A DNA stretch of 64,000 nucleotides from Enterococcus timonensis (GCF_900104595.1 NZ_FNVY01000004.1:372001-436000); one strand, 5' to 3'. Shown: positions 34,030 through 42,192, counted from the first letter of the stretch. Numbers and translations: made by a program. The notes: generated by a model from the letters alone, not told the origin.

Positions 34030-34812
34030 ATGGATTTAAAAGATTTTTACTTCCAAAATATACAAAAGGATGAATATCATTATCGTTTTTACGATTCGAT
34101 TGAGAACGTTAATAATGTTTACAATGTATTTAGTGGTTATACGGAAGTAGAGGATTATGAATTTGAGGTGTATGATGCAGAGGAATCGATAAAAAAGTTT
34201 AGGGAACTATGCCAGCCAGATGTAGATTTTTCTGGTAGTGAAAATAAATGTTGGTTTTATCTCATATCGTATTATTTATACAAAGTAGGATATGTGATAA
34301 AAGAATTTCCTAGATTATTGGCACGACCACCTGTTGCACCTAGTGACTTTACTTATGGAGAAATTAGAAACAGAATTATTGCAGAGGGAGATGATGATAA
34401 TGGGACTGTTCGATATGCTGTCAGAAGAACATTTGTTGCAAGGTTGACATTTGAACAGAAAACAACCTATGTTGATATAGATGATTCAATCAATCAAAAG
34501 TTTATTGAGATATCAAACCGACAAGCATCATTCAATAATATGAGTACAGATGAAAAACTTGCAGAGATAGCAAATTTAATAGAAAGTTTATTAAAGAAGA
34601 ACGGTAAGTTTCTTACACTTGATTATTCTACGATTTGTTTTGATTATATTTCTAACGATGTAGTAACAAGCTATAGAAAGAAAATGCATTGTTTTAGGCA
34701 TGCCACAGATGATGCAATATCGGAAAGAAAAACCTATTCGGAAGAACAAAAAAGCTTCTTTGTTGATTACGGATTGACCATTGTTAAAGTAATACATTCT
34801 TTGCTGGAATAA
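34030..34812 (+). CDS. uncharacterised AT-rich accessory protein
   Basis: 260-aa soluble protein. The most family-like segment is RRTFVARLTFEQKTTYVDIDDSINQKFIEIS near 130-160, followed by STDEKLAEIANLIESLLKKNGKFL near 172-195, which I have seen only in hypothetical proteins of mobile islands. C-terminal part (SYRKKMHCFRHATDDAISERKTY) is basic and helical, somewhat HEPN-like, but I cannot assign it. ATG 34030 has GGAG at 8 bases. It follows the HTH-tail fragment. Function unknown; defence cargo is one possibility. Confidence 0.5.
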   Translation: MDLKDFYFQNIQKDEYHYRFYDSIENVNNVYNVFSGYTEVEDYEFEVYDAEESIKKFRELCQPDVDFSGSENKCWFYLISYYLYKVGYVIKEFPRLLARPPVAPSDFTYGEIRNRIIAEGDDDNGTVRYAVRRTFVARLTFEQKTTYVDIDDSINQKFIEISNRQASFNNMSTDEKLAEIANLIESLLKKNGKFLTLDYSTICFDYISNDVVTSYRKKMHCFRHATDDAISERKTYSEEQKSFFVDYGLTIVKVIHSLLE

Positions 34813-34896
34813 AAACTGAGTAGACAAGTTTTTCGGGACAAACATGATTCCAACTTGTCGGAGGCATTTTTTCAAATCGGATAAAGGAACTGATAG

Positions 34897-34925
34897 CTTC
34901 CCACATACGAAAGCCATCAGTGGAT
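34897..34925 (+). repeat. att-like direct repeat, left copy
   Basis: 29 bases starting CTTCCCACATACG and ending TGGAT match 35660-35688 at 24 of 29 positions, the first 13 exactly. Both copies lie in non-genic or overlapping-ORF DNA and bracket the DfsB-like gene. Confidence 0.5.
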
Positions 34926-35053
34926 TAATTCCCCGATTTCATTTATGTTACAAATTTGAGCCATAGAGGTTCAAGAGGTTTACCATCGTAATTATTCTAT
35001 TTTTCTAGAAAGATTATTATCAATTAGACCTTGTATTAATAACAGGAGGTATT

Positions 35054-35572
35054 ATGAGAACATATAAAGATAAAGAAGAGCTAAAATTTGAGATAAATAA
35101 AAGTTTTGAAAAGTATATTTCTGAATTTAATAATATCCCAGAATCACTGAAAGACAAAAGCGTTGACGAAGTTGACAGAACACCATCTGAAAACCTTGCT
35201 TATCAAGTTGGCTGGACAACATTGCTCCTGCAATGGGAAGCCGATGAGAAAAATGGCTTAACAGTAAAGACACCATCAGATATGTTTAGGTGGAATCAGC
35301 TTGGTGAATTATATCAGTGGTTTTCAGATACCTATGCAAATTTATCCTTAGAGGAGTTAAAGGATAGGCTAAACAGAAATGTTATTTCAATCAATAAAAT
35401 GATTGATGTACTAAGTGATGAAGAATTATTTTTACCTCATATGAGAAAGTGGGCTGATGAAGCTACAAAAACAGCAGTATGGGAAGTATATAAATTTATT
35501 CACGTTAATACTGTTGCTCCTTTTGGGACTTTTAGAACCAAGATAAGAAAATGGAAAAAGATAGCACTATGA
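35054..35572 (+). CDS. ClbS/DfsB family four-helix-bundle protein
   Basis: 172-aa protein matching ClbS/DfsB-type DinB-like bundles: MRTYKDKEELKFEINKSFEKY at the N-terminus, GWTTLLLQWEADEKNGL near 55-71, MFRWNQLGELYQWF near 78-91 and a C-terminal WEVYKFIHVNTVAPFGTFRTKIRKWKK. Some relatives protect against genotoxins; for most, including this one, the substrate is unknown. Strong RBS CAGGAGGT. It lies between two att-like direct repeats (34897 and 35660), so it may be a separately acquired module. Confidence 0.75.
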   Translation: MRTYKDKEELKFEINKSFEKYISEFNNIPESLKDKSVDEVDRTPSENLAYQVGWTTLLLQWEADEKNGLTVKTPSDMFRWNQLGELYQWFSDTYANLSLEELKDRLNRNVISINKMIDVLSDEELFLPHMRKWADEATKTAVWEVYKFIHVNTVAPFGTFRTKIRKWKKIAL

Positions 35573-35659
35573 AACTAAGTTCAGTTACTTGGCAAACTAT
35601 TCTCATAAGTACAATCCTATCTGGATATGTTCCTGCATACAAGGTTCAATCTTGGATAT

Positions 35660-35688
35660 CTTCCCACATACGCAAGTCCACAATGGAT
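35660..35688 (+). repeat. att-like direct repeat, right copy
   Basis: Second copy of the CTTCCCACATACG motif. Read in one frame it encodes DIFPHTQ, reminiscent of the DxFPQT segment near the C-terminus of RlmD, which suggests that both copies descend from the rlmD-type attachment site. Confidence 0.5.
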
Positions 35689-35689
35689 A

Positions 35690-35799
35690 TGTTCCCTCAA
35701 AGAGAATTAAGTAAAAAAGGAAAATGGAAATTGTCCTTTGACAGCTATGAATTCCTCTCAAAACATGTGGAAAGCGTGACATTGCTGACAAAAGCCTAG
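35690..35799 (+). other. candidate right attachment site (displaced rlmD-like 3' end)
   Basis: One open frame (from ATG at 35551, no independent evidence of expression) reads MDMFPQRE at 35684-35707 and KHVESVTLLTKA-stop at 35761-35799. The host RlmD ends DVFPQTTHVETVVLMS. The shared HVE(S/T)V.L at the stop codon suggests the original or mimicked 3' end of rlmD at the far side of the inserted element. Between MFPQ and HVESV are about 20 unrelated codons, so the site is rearranged or partly degenerate. Confidence 0.5.
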
Positions 35800-35856
35800 A
35801 AGTAAGTCACTAGAAAATTATGCTAGTCCAATATGTGAACTAGTTTTTCATCTCTT

Positions 35857-35894
35857 AGGTAAATAACAAGTGCTGCTTGTTATTTACCTTTTTT
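35857..35894 (+). terminator. terminator at the right end of the foreign block
   Basis: Perfect 14-bp stem AGGTAAATAACAAG / CTTGTTATTTACCT with a 5-base loop, followed by TTTTT. Confidence 0.9.
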
Positions 35895-35966
35895 AGTTTA
35901 TTTTAAGAAAATTGCTGAGCTCTAGAGCAATAAGTACCAAGATTATTTACGAGAGGAGAACAGATC

Positions 35967-36389
35967 ATGATTAGAAAAATGCAGAACGCAGATCTAAACA
36001 CAGTCGCAGATATTTGGCTAGATACGAATATTTCGGCTCATAATTTCATTTCTAAACAGTATTGGAATGAAAATTTTGAAATAGTTAAGGAAATGCTTTT
36101 GCAAGCTGAAGTTTATGTCTACGAGGATAAAAATGAAATACAAGCATTTATCGGCTTAAGTGATAATTATGTGGCAGGCATTTTTGTTTGTAGTGATGCC
36201 CAATCCAGTGGTATCGGTAAGCAACTCCTTGATTTTGTAAAGAGCATAAAAAAACAGTTAACATTGAGTGTCTATCAAAAAAATACTCAAGCAATAAAGT
36301 TCTATCAAAGAGAAAAATTCACTATCCAATCTGAAAAAATAGATGAAGAAACTGGTGAAAAAGAATATATGATGGTTTGTGGAGAGTAA
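35967..36389 (+). CDS. GNAT family N-acetyltransferase (YjaB-like)
   Basis: 140-aa acetyl-CoA-dependent acetyltransferase. MIRKMQNADLNTVADIW at the N-terminus is a typical GNAT beginning, and SDAQSSGIGKQLLDFVKS near 75-92 is the acetyl-CoA pyrophosphate loop (Q/RxxGxG/A). LTLSVYQKNTQAIKFYQREKF near 95-115 completes the fold. Closest in style to YjaB-type enzymes. Substrate unknown. RBS GAGAGGAG. Stands just right of the element's candidate end, with AT-rich surroundings. Confidence 0.85.
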   Translation: MIRKMQNADLNTVADIWLDTNISAHNFISKQYWNENFEIVKEMLLQAEVYVYEDKNEIQAFIGLSDNYVAGIFVCSDAQSSGIGKQLLDFVKSIKKQLTLSVYQKNTQAIKFYQREKFTIQSEKIDEETGEKEYMMVCGE

Positions 36390-36479
36390 GTTTTAGTGCC
36401 TATTAATTTACTAAAATACTGAGTGTAAAAAACAAATAGTAGGTGTAATCTTATTGAATAAATAGGGGTTGGTCGAATT

Positions 36480-37022
36480 TTGAAGGAAAAAGAGTTTGCC
36501 ACTATCGGTGAATATTTATATTGGCGATATGCCAATATGGCTATGGCCCACGTTGCATTGAAAAATTCTCGTGAAAAGTATGAAGTAGCTGACTATATGA
36601 TTAGAGCAAAACTATATAAAGGATTATGTACAGGTAATATGAACATCGCCTCTTTGTACGACGACGAGAAGTATAAACTTAATAACATTAGTTGCTGTTA
36701 TTGTGGTGGCAGTAACGAGTTGACTCTTGATCATATAATACCAAAGTTCTCTGGAGGTAAAGATACAGGGGATAATATCATGTATGCTTGTAAAACTTGT
36801 AATTCTTCAAAAAATAAAAATGATCTACTTGTTTGGTATCAAAAGCGAAATGAATTTCCACCAATATTAGTTTTAAGACGATATTTGAAGTTAGCTTTTA
36901 TTAATTTAAAAGAAGCTGAGAAACTAGATTTTCCAATTGACCAACTGGAAAATAATAACAGATTATTTAGAATAGATTTACTACCATATCAATTTCCACA
37001 ACCTAATCTTTTGAGATTATAG
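36480..37022 (+). CDS. HNH endonuclease domain protein
   Basis: 180-aa protein with a clear HNH/zinc nuclease core: CCYCGGSNELTLDHIIPKFSGG (first Cys pair and His near residues 73-93, given here in two parts) and NIMYACKTCNSSKNKND near 98-114 (second Cys pair and Asn). The N-terminus (about 65 aa) and C-terminus are not recognised. The start codon appears to be TTG at 36480 with a weak AGGGG upstream; the first ATG is inside the reading frame at residue 20. Alone, low GC, possibly a restriction or homing-type enzyme. Confidence 0.7.
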   Translation: MKEKEFATIGEYLYWRYANMAMAHVALKNSREKYEVADYMIRAKLYKGLCTGNMNIASLYDDEKYKLNNISCCYCGGSNELTLDHIIPKFSGGKDTGDNIMYACKTCNSSKNKNDLLVWYQKRNEFPPILVLRRYLKLAFINLKEAEKLDFPIDQLENNNRLFRIDLLPYQFPQPNLLRL

Positions 37023-37073
37023 TTAAAATTAAGGCTTTGGAAATACTTTTAAAAAATAAAAGGAGTTTAAAAC

Positions 37074-37493
37074 ATGAACAATTGGAATGAATTATATGAA
37101 CTTGCAAAAGAAAAACTAAATCCTAGAATGATTACGCCATTCATTGAAGCTGGTGGGGTGGCGGCGGCCATTCTTACGGATCAAGGAAACATTTATACGG
37201 GCGTTTGTATTGATACGGCGTGCACGCTTGGCATGTGTGCTGAGCGTAATGCGATTGCCAACATGATTACCAACGGCGAAAGTAAAATTGTTAAACTCGT
37301 TTGTGTTATGAGAGATGGTAGCGTCGGTTCTCCTTGTGGTGCTTGCCGGGAATATTTAATGCAGCTGGATAAAAACAGCGGTCAAATGGAAATTTTAGTT
37401 GATTATGATAATAAAAAAACGGTGACTCTCGAAGAACTTGTTCCTGATTGGTGGGGGACAAAAAGAATGCTTAATCTCATCGAGGCAGAGTGA
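37074..37493 (+). CDS. cytidine deaminase family protein
   Basis: 139-aa zinc deaminase. The catalytic motif CAERNAIANMI (Cys and Glu near 56-58) and the zinc ligands SPCGACREYLMQL near 85-97 are complete. This is the cytidine/blasticidin-S-like deaminase fold; the substrate could be cytidine, a modified base or an antibiotic, and DWWG near 118-121 is a feature of enterococcal and Bacillus homologs. RBS AGGAG before ATG. Codon use returns to the host pattern here, so the foreign DNA ends before this gene. Confidence 0.8.
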   Translation: MNNWNELYELAKEKLNPRMITPFIEAGGVAAAILTDQGNIYTGVCIDTACTLGMCAERNAIANMITNGESKIVKLVCVMRDGSVGSPCGACREYLMQLDKNSGQMEILVDYDNKKTVTLEELVPDWWGTKRMLNLIEAE

Positions 37494-37509
37494 TAGGATA
37501 ATTTTAAAA

Positions 37510-37956
37510 ATGTTGCTTAGAAGATACACGACAGCTGATTGTACTGAAATGGCCGAATTATTTTATCAGACAGTTCACTCGGTCAATGCCAAGGATTACA
37601 CGAAAGAACAATTAAACGCTTGGGCAACCGGAGCGATTGATTTGAACCAGTGGAATCAATCATTTTTGAATCATTTTACATTAGTCGCTGTTAAAAATAA
37701 TAAAATCGTCGGCTTTGGAGATATTGATGATACAGGTTATCTTGACCGGTTGTATGTGGATAAAGACTTTCAAAACCAGGGAATTGCAACGGCCATTTGT
37801 GCGGAATTAGAAAAAAGTATTCCGACTGGTCCCATTACAACCCATGCATCAATTACAGCCAAACTATTTTTTCAGCGCCGAGGCTATCGGGTGATAAAAG
37901 AACAACAAGTTATTAGAAATGGTATTTCTTTAACCAATTTTCTGATGGAAAAATAA
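37510..37956 (+). CDS. GNAT family N-acetyltransferase
   Basis: 148-aa acetyltransferase beginning MLLRRYTTADCTEMAELFYQ. GYLDRLYVDKDFQNQGIATAICAELE (near 76-101) contains the acetyl-CoA loop QNQGIA, and HASITAKLFFQRRGYRV is the final GNAT strand-helix. ATG 37510 is used; the longer frame reads into the deaminase gene. RBS is weak (AGGA at about 13 bases). Probably co-transcribed with the deaminase. Confidence 0.8.
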   Translation: MLLRRYTTADCTEMAELFYQTVHSVNAKDYTKEQLNAWATGAIDLNQWNQSFLNHFTLVAVKNNKIVGFGDIDDTGYLDRLYVDKDFQNQGIATAICAELEKSIPTGPITTHASITAKLFFQRRGYRVIKEQQVIRNGISLTNFLMEK

Positions 37957-38001
37957 AATTTCAATTCTTAAAAAAAAATTGTCTATGAAAGGGAAATCTG
38001 C

Positions 38002-38562
38002 ATGAAGTTAGTCATAATTATCGGGCCGCACGCAGTAGGGAAAATGACGGTGGGACAAGAGTTAGCCAAGGAAACCGGCTTAAAATTATTCCATAACCAT
38101 ATGACCATTGATCCAATTTCTGAATTATTTAGCAGCTCACCGCAAGAGTTTGACCGCTTAAAAGAATTATTTCGCCATGAGATTTTCGATGCCTTTTCCA
38201 AAACTGACGAATACGGGATGATTTTCACTTTTATGTGGCGCTTTGATTGTCCAGAAGATGAGGATTATATCGAAAATATCGAAAAATTGTTTTTAGAAAG
38301 AGGCGCGGAAGTTTATTTCGTAGAACTTTCAGCTGATTTTGATTTGCGGATTGAGCGCAACAAAACGGAAAATCGTCTTTTAAATAAATCCACGAAGCGC
38401 AATATTGTTCAGTCGGAAAAATTTTTTAGAGAGACAGAAAATAAATACCGCCTGAATTCAATAGATGGAGAAATCAAAAAAGAAAATTATCTGCGCATCA
38501 ATAATAGCAATCTGTCGCCTCAAAAAGTAGCGACCATGATCAAAGAAAAATTTGAATTGTAA
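38002..38562 (+). CDS. P-loop kinase-like protein
   Basis: 186-aa nucleotide-binding protein. MKLVIIIGPHAVGKMTVGQELA contains a Walker A loop (GPHAVGKM, residues 8-15). VYFVELSADFDLRIERNKTENR near 105-126 resembles the LID/NMP region of shikimate- and adenylate-kinase-like enzymes, with basic residues. It is of the small 'AAA family ATPase'/kinase group with unknown substrate. RBS GAAAGGG. Closed by a strong bidirectional terminator. Confidence 0.7.
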   Translation: MKLVIIIGPHAVGKMTVGQELAKETGLKLFHNHMTIDPISELFSSSPQEFDRLKELFRHEIFDAFSKTDEYGMIFTFMWRFDCPEDEDYIENIEKLFLERGAEVYFVELSADFDLRIERNKTENRLLNKSTKRNIVQSEKFFRETENKYRLNSIDGEIKKENYLRINNSNLSPQKVATMIKEKFEL

Positions 38563-38584
38563 TTAATTTTATATCGTAAGCCAA

Positions 38585-38640
38585 AAAGTGCCTCACAAAC
38601 ATTAGACTAAAATCTAATGTTTGTGAGGCACTTTATTTTT
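38585..38640. terminator. bidirectional terminator between P-loop kinase and pbp1A
   Basis: Perfect 22-bp stem (AAAGTGCCTCACAAACATTAGA with its complement at 38613-38634) around CTAAAA, T-run on the plus side and A-run on the minus side. Confidence 0.92.
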
Positions 38641-40883
38641 TAAGCTGCGGGGACTTCTTCTTCTGGCAGATCGCCACCTCCGCCTGCTGGTGGTGTGACT
38701 TCTTCTGGTGTGCTTGAAGTTTCTGGTTCGGAACTTGGCACGGTCTCACTAGGGACAGTGACACTAGACGAGGTTTCCGGTGCGCTACTGCTTTCCACAA
38801 CTGAACTTTCTTGGGTTGAGCTGCTGGATGGAGTTGGTACAGAAGGAGTAGTGGACGCCGAGGAACTTGTTGGTGTCGATGAAGGTCGAACTTGTTGTTC
38901 AAATCCTTTCACGTACAAAATATTTCCCACTTGAACAACGCTGTCTGGTTTTTCCCAATCTGTATTCGGAACATTTTCGGCAAGTTTGGCCATCATATTT
39001 TTATAAACCGAAGCGGCTACCGAATGATAGCTGGAAGGAATCGCTTGGAAATAATCATCGTAACCTGTCCAAACTGACATTACATAATTTTGCGTGTAGC
39101 CGACAAAAGTCACATCAGGCACGCCTTCTTTGTCGCCTTTAATTTGATCATAAACTTCAGCGTCATAATTACTAGTCCCCGTTTTTCCAGCTTGAATTAA
39201 TCCAGGAATCGCGGCCGTAGTTCCGGTCCCGCTTGAGACAACATCTTTTAACATATCCGTCATAATGTAGGCGGTGGAATCTTTCATCGCTTGGCTGGAT
39301 TCTGGGGCAAATATTTCTTCGGTGTCGTCTGGATAAATAATTTTATTGACATAAAATGGTGTGGAATAAATACCGGCGTTAGCAAATGCGGCATATCCAC
39401 CAGCTAATTGTTCAGTGGATAATGGTCCGGAAATCGCAGATCCTCCTTGAATTTCTTCTAAGTGAATGCCTAATTTTTGTAAAAATTCATCTGCTTGATC
39501 AACGCCGACTTCCATCAATGTTTTTACCGCCGGCACATTACGAGAATCAGTTAACGCTTGGCGCATCGTAATCGTGCCTAAATAGCGGCGATCATAATTT
39601 TGGACGGATAAATCAGTGCCGGGATATTGATAAGGTTCGTCGACAATTGTTTTGGCGGTGGAATAATTTAAATATTCAATGGCTGGTCCGTAATCAATTA
39701 GAGGTTTCATCGTGGAACCAACATCACGACCATTTGTTCCATCGTTAGTAGCACGGTTTAAACCAAATTGCACATTGTCGGCCACTTTTCGGCCGCCGAT
39801 TTGGGCCACAACAGCGCCGGTCGTCGGATCAAGAACAGTCGAAGCTACTTGCATTTGATCATCAGGAAAAGCGACAATTTCTTGATCGTTAACAATATTA
39901 TAAAGATTAATTTGTTGCTCCAAGTTGATATTTAGATAAATATCCATCCCTTGGGTGAAAGGATCAAGGCCCGTTTTTTCTTGCACTTCATCAATGGCAC
40001 TAGTCAAATAGTTATCGATATATTTTCTATTGCCAGTTAAATCACTTAAACTTTGCAAGCCGTCAGAAATATCAGTAGCGACTGCTTCATCGTATTCGGT
40101 TTGCGAAATTTTGTCGGCGTCTAACATGGTGGAAAGGACAATGTCGCGGCGCTCTTTGGCATTATCAGGATGAACATACGGATCGAAAGTAGAAGGGGCA
40201 TTGGGTATAGCTGCCAGTAAAGCTGCTTGAGCAGTCGTTAGTTCGCTGGCGGGTTTGCCGTAATATGTTTCAGCGGCGGTTCCCATGCCGGAAATCCCAT
40301 TTCCCATATAGACTTTATTAATATACAAAGTTAAAATTTCTTCTTTGGATTTTTCTCGTTCCAATTTTAAAGCGAGCCACGCTTCTTGGGCTTTACGTTT
40401 TAATGTTTGGTCAGAAGCTTTGGTGGAGAAAAAGGAAAGTTTGATCAACTGTTGGGTTAAAGTCGAGCCACCACCAGTAATACCACCGGCCCGCAAATTT
40501 CCTAAAGCAGAGCCAACAATTCGAATTGGATCGATACCGGGATGTTGATAAAACCGTTTATCTTCTACAGAAATAACAGCGTCGGCTAACACTTGAGGCA
40601 CTTCACTAGATTTTAATTGGATTCTTTTTTCTGCGCCTAGTTCAGCTAAAAGATTGCCTTCTGGATCAAAAAATCTGGTGGAAACAGCGTCGGTTAATTT
40701 GGATTCATCAAGTTCGGGTGCATCTCTGACATAATAGGCAAATAATAACCCGCCGGCTAAAATTGCCAGAGCAAATATCGCCACAAGAATTAATAATATT
40801 TTTTTCCAAAGTTTGCGTTTCTTTTTTTTCACCGGTTTGTGTTGCGAACGAGCGTTACGAGAAGTGCGTGTTTGTTCACTCAT
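38640..40883 (-). CDS. pbp1A: class A penicillin-binding protein 1A (transglycosylase/transpeptidase)
   Basis: 747-aa peptidoglycan synthase. One membrane anchor (about residues 30-55 after a basic KKKKRKLWKK), glycosyltransferase domain with EDKRFYQHPGID (near 110) and GGGSTLTQQLIK, transpeptidase domain with GSTMKP (active Ser near 397), SRN (near 454) and KTGT near 580. The last ~90 residues are a Ser/Thr/Pro-rich tail (SSTPTSSS) ending in GGGGDLPEEEVPAA. RBS AGGAGG precedes ATG 40883 on the minus strand. It overlaps recU by 8 bases, the usual recU-pbp1A pair. Confidence 0.95.
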   Translation of the reverse strand: MSEQTRTSRNARSQHKPVKKKKRKLWKKILLILVAIFALAILAGGLLFAYYVRDAPELDESKLTDAVSTRFFDPEGNLLAELGAEKRIQLKSSEVPQVLADAVISVEDKRFYQHPGIDPIRIVGSALGNLRAGGITGGGSTLTQQLIKLSFFSTKASDQTLKRKAQEAWLALKLEREKSKEEILTLYINKVYMGNGISGMGTAAETYYGKPASELTTAQAALLAAIPNAPSTFDPYVHPDNAKERRDIVLSTMLDADKISQTEYDEAVATDISDGLQSLSDLTGNRKYIDNYLTSAIDEVQEKTGLDPFTQGMDIYLNINLEQQINLYNIVNDQEIVAFPDDQMQVASTVLDPTTGAVVAQIGGRKVADNVQFGLNRATNDGTNGRDVGSTMKPLIDYGPAIEYLNYSTAKTIVDEPYQYPGTDLSVQNYDRRYLGTITMRQALTDSRNVPAVKTLMEVGVDQADEFLQKLGIHLEEIQGGSAISGPLSTEQLAGGYAAFANAGIYSTPFYVNKIIYPDDTEEIFAPESSQAMKDSTAYIMTDMLKDVVSSGTGTTAAIPGLIQAGKTGTSNYDAEVYDQIKGDKEGVPDVTFVGYTQNYVMSVWTGYDDYFQAIPSSYHSVAASVYKNMMAKLAENVPNTDWEKPDSVVQVGNILYVKGFEQQVRPSSTPTSSSASTTPSVPTPSSSSTQESSVVESSSAPETSSSVTVPSETVPSSEPETSSTPEEVTPPAGGGGDLPEEEVPAA

Positions 40884-41514
40884 GAAAAGCCTCCTTTTGG
40901 GCAATCATTTTTTCAATCACAGATAAATAAGGAATACGTGGGGCAATTTTTTCGGGTAATTCAGTGGCGAGCGTTTCAATCGTCTGTAAGGGAATTGATT
41001 TTTTGCCAGAAACTTGTTGATCCCAAAAAACAATTAAATCTTCAGCTGCTAAATAAAAACAACGATTTAAAGTTGAAAAATAAAGCAAAACAAAACAAAT
41101 TCCCTTTTGCGCCAGACAGTTTTTAAAATGGTCAATCTGATGTTGATGAAAATTTTTCAACGGAAAACTAGTTTTATTTTTTGTTTCTTTAGCTTCAAAG
41201 TCTAAATAATACCCATTGAATACGCCGTTGTAATCGGTAGTAGAAGCTTGGCTAAAATAAGCTTCACGAATCACCGCTGCCGAGCGCTTCGGATAATCCA
41301 CTTTGACAATTTGCAATGGGGTTGGTTTTTTATGAACCACCGCCAAATTTTTCGCTAAGTAATAGGCGTTGCTATCATTAATCGCTTCTTCAAGATTCAT
41401 CCCCCGATTGGCAAAATTCGTCGGCGCTTTTCTTAAAACTGGGCCTTGCTTTTTTGGCAATTGTTTAGGAAAATGAAGAGGAGAGGCGGCGCCTTTTGGA
41501 TAATGGATGGTCAT
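40876..41514 (-). CDS. recU: Holliday junction resolvase RecU
   Basis: 212-aa resolvase that cuts four-way DNA junctions in recombinational repair and chromosome segregation. It starts MTIHYPKGAASPLHF; ANRGMNLEEAINDSNAYYL near 40-58 and YYLDFEAKETKNKTSFPLKNFHQHQ near 100-125 carry the PD-(D/E)xK-type active site (D, E, K). The open frame continues to 41553, but ATG 41514 has the better RBS (AGGTG) and the family's conserved start. Confidence 0.93.
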   Translation of the reverse strand: MTIHYPKGAASPLHFPKQLPKKQGPVLRKAPTNFANRGMNLEEAINDSNAYYLAKNLAVVHKKPTPLQIVKVDYPKRSAAVIREAYFSQASTTDYNGVFNGYYLDFEAKETKNKTSFPLKNFHQHQIDHFKNCLAQKGICFVLLYFSTLNRCFYLAAEDLIVFWDQQVSGKKSIPLQTIETLATELPEKIAPRIPYLSVIEKMIAQKEAFHE

Positions 41515-41593
41515 CTTTTCACCTGCTTTTTTGGGCGATTTTAATTGCTTCATCTAGAATTATAACAAATAATCAGGGGAGGGAGGAATTTTT

Positions 41594-42118
41594 ATGAAAA
41601 ATCTGTACGTCTCGGGTTATCGTAGCTTTGAATTGAGTATTTTTCAAGAAAATGACCCGAAAATCACTCGAATTAAAGAAGTTTTAAAAAGTAATTTGAA
41701 AGAACAACTAGAAGAAGGGCTCGAATGGGTGATTATTTCCGGAAATCTCGGTGTAGAACAGTGGACGGCAAGTGTCGTAACGGGCCTTAAAGAAGAGTAT
41801 CCAGAGTTAAAACTAGGAATTATTTATCCTTTTAAAGATTTTGGTAGCCAGTGGAAAGAAAATAATCAAGAAAAAAAAATCGCCGTCGAGGCCCAGGCTG
41901 ATTTTGTCGATTCAGTCAGTCATGCGCCGTATCAAAATCCCGGACAGTTAAAAAATCACACGCAATTTTTGCTGCAACATACAGACGGGGCCATCTTAGT
42001 TTATGATGATGAATTTCCTGGTAAGACGGAATTTTTTTATAAAGAAGCTCTCAAACAGGAGAATTATCAGCTGTCCACCATTTCTTTTGATGATTTGCAG
42101 AATTTTGAAAGCTATTAA
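41594..42118 (+). CDS. ypsA: DUF1273 (YpsA/SLOG-fold) protein
   Basis: 174-aa protein of the YpsA family, related to DprA/SLOG Rossmann-like folds. LYVSGYRSFELSIF (residues 4-17), WVIISGNLGVEQWTA near 48-62 (nucleotide-binding loop) and DGAILVYDDEFPGKTEFFYKEA near 133-154 are visible. In Bacillus and Staphylococcus, YpsA influences cell division, and here it lies divergent from recU and before gpsB, as is usual. RBS GGAGGA. Confidence 0.88.
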   Translation: MKNLYVSGYRSFELSIFQENDPKITRIKEVLKSNLKEQLEEGLEWVIISGNLGVEQWTASVVTGLKEEYPELKLGIIYPFKDFGSQWKENNQEKKIAVEAQADFVDSVSHAPYQNPGQLKNHTQFLLQHTDGAILVYDDEFPGKTEFFYKEALKQENYQLSTISFDDLQNFESY

Positions 42119-42192
42119 ATTACTATAAGTGACTGTAAAATGTCAAAAAACATTAAAACAATTGTAAATTTAATGGATTCGATGTTTTTTTT

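Noticed and set aside
35551-35689. A real 82-aa gene starting at ATG 35551
   Set aside because: It overlaps the DfsB gene end with no RBS, and its tail is better explained as rlmD-like att debris.
36480-37022. A complete restriction-modification system
   Set aside because: Only an HNH-domain protein is present; no methyltransferase or specificity gene adjoins it.
38633-38934. Frames on both strands within the PBP1A tail
   Set aside because: Same low-complexity effect; no RBS or domain.
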